In this document: positions 60,370 through 64,000 of the stretch, one piece after another | Numbering within the stretch: the stretch's first letter is position 1 | Layout of the letters: every line of letters starts with the position of its first letter | Origin: Agrobacterium vitis | GTDB lineage: Bacteria; Pseudomonadota; Alphaproteobacteria; Rhizobiales; Rhizobiaceae | DNA: 64,000 nucleotides | Reading direction: 5' to 3' | NCBI RefSeq assembly: GCF_037039395.1 | Contig: NZ_CP146242.1 | Coordinates: forward strand, 2,236,001 to 2,300,000 | The notes under the pieces: model-generated | What the model was told of the DNA's origin: nothing | The model's input: the letters and a program-made list of their open reading frames with translations, nothing else | Database searches by the model: none | Made by a program: the position numbers and the translations under genes

Positions 60370-61605
60370 TCATGATTTCGGTGCTTCCTTGGCGGGCGCT
60401 GCTCCGGCAGGCACGACGACAAAACCCTTGGAATCGATTTGAGCAGGGACTGGCTTGACGGTCGCGTTATCGGTAATCGACTGGAAGCCGTCGAGGATCA
60501 GTTGATCGCCATCCTTGACGCCGTCATTAACCAACCAGCTGTTGCCAGACAACTTGCTGCTTGGGAATGTTCGGGTTTCGACCTTGTTGTCGGAATTGAC
60601 GAATTTCGCGGTCAAGTCGCCGTTCGCATTGCGGGACGCAGCGCGTTGAGGAATGAGATAGCCTTCCTCCTCACCGACGGTAATGGTGGCACGGACATAC
60701 ATGCCCGGCAGAATGAGGTCGTCGGGATTATCGAACAATGTGCGAACGGAAACTGTGCCGGTCGTGGTGCTGACGGCCATTTCCGACATGTCGATCTTGC
60801 CGACATGCGGGTACTCCGTGCCATCTTCCATCGTCAGACGGATATCCGTCGTGTCGGCATCCGCGTTACCGCTGTTGCGCTTCAGGTTTCCGGCCTTGAT
60901 GGCGGCGCGCAGGCGCAAGAGATTCACGCTGGATTCGTTCAGCTTGATATAGATCGGATTGATCTGGCGGAGGGTCATCAACGAGTCCGTCTGACTGGCC
61001 GTAACCACGTTGCCGATCGAATAATTGGTTGCCGATGTGACGCCATCGAAAGGCGCCTTTACCGAGGTCAGATCCAGATTGATCTGCGCGGTCTGAAGAG
61101 AGGCGCGCGATTCAGACACGGATGCCTTTGCCTGGAGCAGCGTCGTTTGGGCGTCTTCATATTCTTTTTGCGATGCACCGGTATTGGCCAGTCGCTCATA
61201 GCGCTGGAGATTTGCCTGGGCAGCCGGTACGCTCGCCTCTGATTTTTCCAAGGTCGCCTTGGCTTCGTCCAATGAGGCCCTATAGGTATCCTCGTCGATC
61301 TTGTAGAGCAGATCGCCAGCCTTGACGAAGCTGCCTTCCTTGAAGGCGATTTGCTTGATCACGCCGCCAACCCGTGGACGAATGTCAGCGGTTTGGAAAG
61401 CTTCTGCACGGCCAGACAATACGGTGGTCAACGGTGCTGTGGATTTTTTAATCGCGAGAACGCTGACTGGGCTTGGCGGTCTTTCGCCTCCGGGACCCCC
61501 TGGTCCACCCGGGCCGCCGGCTTGCTTTTTCCCGTCATCGCTGCATCCGCTCAGCGCAAGCGCCGCCACGAGAATAATGGATGACAGGTTGAGATGTCTG
61601 GCCAT
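60370..61605 (-). CDS. ameA: Periplasmic adaptor (membrane fusion) lipoprotein (AmeA-like)
   Basis: 411 aa. Lipobox LALSGCSDD (Cys about residue 21), a Gly-Pro repeat linker, then lipoyl (EAFQTADIRPRVGGVIKQIA), alpha-hairpin (about residues 110-170) and beta-barrel domains. It bridges the RND pump and outer-membrane factor. First gene of the pump operon; 172 bases separate it from the regulator gene upstream, so the pump promoter lies at 61606-61777. Confidence 0.9.
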   Translation of the reverse strand: MARHLNLSSIILVAALALSGCSDDGKKQAGGPGGPGGPGGERPPSPVSVLAIKKSTAPLTTVLSGRAEAFQTADIRPRVGGVIKQIAFKEGSFVKAGDLLYKIDEDTYRASLDEAKATLEKSEASVPAAQANLQRYERLANTGASQKEYEDAQTTLLQAKASVSESRASLQTAQINLDLTSVKAPFDGVTSATNYSIGNVVTASQTDSLMTLRQINPIYIKLNESSVNLLRLRAAIKAGNLKRNSGNADADTTDIRLTMEDGTEYPHVGKIDMSEMAVSTTTGTVSVRTLFDNPDDLILPGMYVRATITVGEEEGYLIPQRAASRNANGDLTAKFVNSDNKVETRTFPSSKLSGNSWLVNDGVKDGDQLILDGFQSITDNATVKPVPAQIDSKGFVVVPAGAAPAKEAPKS

Positions 61606-61777
61606 GCGCAGATCCTAATTTCCGAGATACTCTTGTTCTAACAGTTTCAGCAAAAGAAAATGATCACAAGACAATAACATTTCATAACCGCTCTGTCGGC
61701 CGGTGTTTTTTGCGCGATGGCATTCAGGACACGGCTCACCTACAAACGGCGTATCTCGTGACGTAAATTAACAACCG
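61606..61777. promoter_or_regulatory. Pump promoter region upstream of ameA
   Basis: Gap between ameR and ameA. It contains GTGAC...GTCAC (about 61759-61782) and an A+T-rich stretch around 61620-61690. A TetR operator is expected but I could not identify a clear dyad. Confidence 0.4.
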
Positions 61778-62446
61778 TCACTTTGCAAGTGGATTTTGCA
61801 GTGCGGTAGTCACCAGGCCGATCAGATCCCGGCAGCGAATATGAAGAATCTCGGGCTTTTCCCGCGTGATTGAAAGGGGGTGGATAACCCCTTCCAAAGC
61901 GGTGGCAATGACGGATGCAGTATGATGCGGATCGCGTACGAAGAAATCGCCCGTCGCCACGCCTTCAAGGACGATGTTTTCGAAAATCGCGCAAATCTTT
62001 TCCCGGTACAGATCGGCGGCGGTTAGTTCCAGATCGGTGGTCAGCACGATCATTTTGAACAGGTGCGGATTGACGCAAACGTCCTGCAGCAGTTTTGTCA
62101 GGAGCTGCTCGGCCATCTGCAGCAACTTCATCTGTGGTGTAGAAAGCATTTCCAGGTCGGCGAGCCCGGCCATTAGTTTTTCGAGATGGGCCGTCGCGAT
62201 CGCGTCGACCAGCGCTGTTTTGGAATGAAAATGTTTGAATACATTGGCCGGAGACATTTCCAGCTCTGCTGCGATATCCGCCATCGCTACCTGTTGGTAC
62301 CCGCGCTGGCGAAACAGCTCCTCCGCTGCGCGGAGGATTTCCTGGCGCGTTTCAGCCGCCGGACGACGTGACCTGCGCGGGCGGCATGGTTGCTGCTTGC
62401 CAGCGCCTCGTCCGATGGGTTTGCCAGTGCTTTTTGGCGCTGTCAT
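61778..62446 (-). CDS. ameR: TetR-family repressor (AmeR-like)
   Basis: 222 aa. N-terminal basic, Arg-Pro-rich tail (PRRSRRPAAETRQEILRAAE) then the helix-turn-helix MADIAAELEMSPANVFKHFH (about residues 52-71) and a ligand domain ending LVTTALQNPLAK. The helix-turn-helix wording (MSPANVFKHF.SK.ALVDAI) and the C-terminal NPLAK match what I recall of AmeR from Agrobacterium. It probably represses ameABC and is released by pump substrates. Starts five bases after the purC stop, so it may be read from purC. Confidence 0.88.
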   Translation of the reverse strand: MTAPKSTGKPIGRGAGKQQPCRPRRSRRPAAETRQEILRAAEELFRQRGYQQVAMADIAAELEMSPANVFKHFHSKTALVDAIATAHLEKLMAGLADLEMLSTPQMKLLQMAEQLLTKLLQDVCVNPHLFKMIVLTTDLELTAADLYREKICAIFENIVLEGVATGDFFVRDPHHTASVIATALEGVIHPLSITREKPEILHIRCRDLIGLVTTALQNPLAK

Positions 62447-62451
62447 GATCG

Positions 62452-63402
62452 TCAGCGCCGGTCGAGATAGGAAAAGAGATTTGCTTTCACGCGATCAAAG
62501 GGTGTTTCACCGGAATTATCGGCCTGGAACGTCAATCCTGTGATGGCTTCATAGGCCTGGATATAGACTTTGGAGGTTGCCTCGACCAGTTCCGGCGGAA
62601 TTTCCGGAATATTGTCCTTATATGGATCGCATCGTTCCGCCACCCAGGACCGCACGAAGTCCTTGTCGAAGCTCGCCGGCCGGGTTCCTTGGGCGAAGGC
62701 CTGCTCATACGTTTCGGCAATCCAGTAACGGCTGCTATCTGGTGTATGGATCTCATCGGCCAGAAGGATGTTACCGGCCTCGTCTGTGCCGAATTCATAT
62801 TTGGTATCGACGAGAATAAGGCCGCGTTCAGCCGCCTTCTGTTGGCCGCGAGCGAAAAGAGCCAGCGCATATTGGGAAAGCTGCTGCCATTGATCAGGCG
62901 TCAGCAGGCCGTTATCGATAATCTCAGCTGGTGTGAGCGGTGCATCGTGACCACCGTCAAATTCCTTGCTGGTCGGCGTAATAATCGCCTGCGGCAGTTT
63001 CTGATTGTCACGCATGCCGTCCGGCAATGTCATGCCATACATCGTTCGCTGCCCCTTCTTATAGAGCGTCAGGATCGATGTTCCGGTCGTGCCGGCCAGA
63101 TAGCCGCGCACCACCACTTCCACGGGGAGGATCGTCAGCCGTTTGCCGATGACAATGGCAGGATCGGGATAGGCAATGACATGGTTGGGGCAAATATCGG
63201 CGGTCTGTTCAAACCAGTAGCGCGCCGTTTGCGTCAGGACCTGACCTTTATAAGGGATGCAAGCCAGGATACGGTCGAAAGCGCTCAAACGATCTGTCGA
63301 TATAATGATACGGCTGCCATCCGGCAGATCGTAATTTTCTCTGACCTTGCCGCGATAATAGTTGGGAAGCTCGGGAAAAAAAGCTTCTTTCAAAATGCGC
63401 AT
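62452..63402 (-). CDS. purC: SAICAR synthetase, long form
   Basis: 316 aa phosphoribosylaminoimidazole-succinocarboxamide synthase of purine synthesis. Motifs [12 protein letters not shown] (ATP loop), [27 protein letters not shown], and [19 protein letters not shown] are clear. It belongs to the longer (about 300 aa, yeast ADE1-like) class; most rhizobia also have a short 254 aa PurC in the main purine operon, so this may be a second copy. Next to ameR with a five-base gap. Confidence 0.92.
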   Translation of the reverse strand: MRILKEAFFPELPNYYRGKVRENYDLPDGSRIIISTDRLSAFDRILACIPYKGQVLTQTARYWFEQTADICPNHVIAYPDPAIVIGKRLTILPVEVVVRGYLAGTTGTSILTLYKKGQRTMYGMTLPDGMRDNQKLPQAIITPTSKEFDGGHDAPLTPAEIIDNGLLTPDQWQQLSQYALALFARGQQKAAERGLILVDTKYEFGTDEAGNILLADEIHTPDSSRYWIAETYEQAFAQGTRPASFDKDFVRSWVAERCDPYKDNIPEIPPELVEATSKVYIQAYEAITGLTFQADNSGETPFDRVKANLFSYLDRR

Positions 63403-63562
63403 AGCTCGGCCCCTTTATGTCGCTGCCATCTCGCGTTGGTGATCTGGTTCAAGCGTGTAAGTCAATTTTATTGCTCAAACACGTCATGAACATTCCAACC
63501 GGCTGCTCTCAATATGATGCAGTCCTAGCGCGCCTAACCCATCGCGGTGGGATTTTCAAAGG

Positions 63563-63592
63563 AAAAAGCGCGCGGCCATCGCACGCGCGCTT
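63563..63592 (-). terminator. Terminator of the partial membrane-protein gene
   Basis: Minus strand arms AAGCGCGCG and CGCGCGCTT with five T following the second arm. It ends the gene that enters from the right edge, 26 bases after its stop. Confidence 0.82.
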
Positions 63593-63617
63593 CCCTCTCC
63601 CTTAAACTGCGCCGATC

Positions 63618-64000
63618 TCAGGCAAAGGTCAAACGGTCGATCTCGGTGATCTGGCTGGTGACGCGAAGGTGCCGTATCCGCCGTACGGCGAGCACGACTG
63701 CAAACGTGATGCATGCCTCAATGGCAAATACCGGTGCATAAGCAACGACCCAGCGTCCCCAATCGGCAAAGGCAAGCCCGTCGTTGGAAATAGCCAGCCA
63801 GAAACCGACCATGGCCGAAACCCCGGCATAATAGGTGGCATCCAGCCCCAACACTCTGGCGAGATTGAAGCGCTTGCCAACTTCTCCGGAAAAAAGACGC
63901 TTCCCAAAGGTATAATGCACCACCATCATCGGCAGCATCAGCGACAGGGCGTTAACGCCGAGATGAGGAATGTCCCCCGGCTCGAACAGAAATGCCTGTA
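63618..64000 (-). CDS. Putative membrane protein (5' end outside window)
   Basis: The frame is open to the window edge; about 127 residues are visible (LFEPGDIPHLGVNALSLM near the edge). At least three hydrophobic segments: NALSLMLPMMVVHYTF, LDATYYAGVSAMVGFWLAI and VAYAPVFAIEACITFAVVLA. The first in-frame ATGs seen (63938) are probably internal. No family recognised. The end carries a short basic tail and a terminator follows. Confidence 0.6.
   Translation of the reverse strand, partial: QAFLFEPGDIPHLGVNALSLMLPMMVVHYTFGKRLFSGEVGKRFNLARVLGLDATYYAGVSAMVGFWLAISNDGLAFADWGRWVVAYAPVFAIEACITFAVVLAVRRIRHLRVTSQITEIDRLTFA

Overview
The window is chromosomal DNA from a member of the Rhizobiaceae, of the Agrobacterium/Allorhizobium/Rhizobium type. 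The evidence is the frcBCAK-frcR fructose locus, an AmeR/AmeABC-like RND pump, an aminoacyl:carrier-protein ligase island of the kind described in Agrobacterium and Bradyrhizobium, a PhyR/NepR/EcfG general stress response, a RirA-type iron box and typical rhizobial intergenic palindromes. No rRNA, tRNA, insertion sequence, phage or CRISPR array is visible. Nothing looks recently acquired; this is a core-like chromosome with several accessory metabolic and surface-polysaccharide modules.

Layout. 1-2.8 kb: polar amino-acid ABC transporter (SBP, two permeases, ATPase cut by the window edge). 3.0-8.7 kb: fructose ABC importer frcBCAK, divergent ROK regulator frcR, and a FucU/RbsD mutarotase. 8.8-12.5 kb: an SDR dehydrogenase, an Lrp-type regulator divergent from arginase and ornithine cyclodeaminase, and a Pmp3-type peptide. 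12.6-16.3 kb: a GH105 hydrolase, then exbB-exbD-tonB preceded by a TGA-N9-TCA iron-responsive box.

16.4-26.9 kb is a general-stress-response island: ecfG with nepR, phyR, a soluble HWE histidine kinase, a lone receiver with a Lys at the CheY Asp13 position, a second NepR, a Crp-family regulator, and small stress proteins (two DUF1328, a lipoprotein, DUF883, a holin-like protein, CsbD, Dps). Seven exact GGAAC-N16-CGTT promoters can be read by eye in front of these genes, which links the regulators to their targets in one stretch. 26.9-35.2 kb holds an ATP-dependent DNA ligase/exonuclease pair, a MerR-type regulator fused to a P-loop domain, a stand-alone Lrp ligand-binding domain, a 974-residue kinase/M23-like/class III aminotransferase fusion, and purU.

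35.5-52.4 kb combines an exopolysaccharide locus (GH5, Wzy-like polymerase, GumC-like co-polymerase, GT4, GumK-like transferase, flippase, tandem alpha/beta hydrolase) with a convergent operon: acyl carrier protein, acyl-CoA dehydrogenase-like protein, amino acid:carrier-protein ligase, DUF1839 and a GH2 glycosidase. This pairing is the most promising candidate for an undescribed pathway, possibly transfer of an aminoacyl-derived group to a glycan. 52.5-55.4 kb is the EF-P beta-lysylation set (epmB-like, epmA, efp). 55.6-64 kb is the AmeABC-like tripartite pump with its TetR regulator, a long-form purC and a membrane protein cut by the window end.
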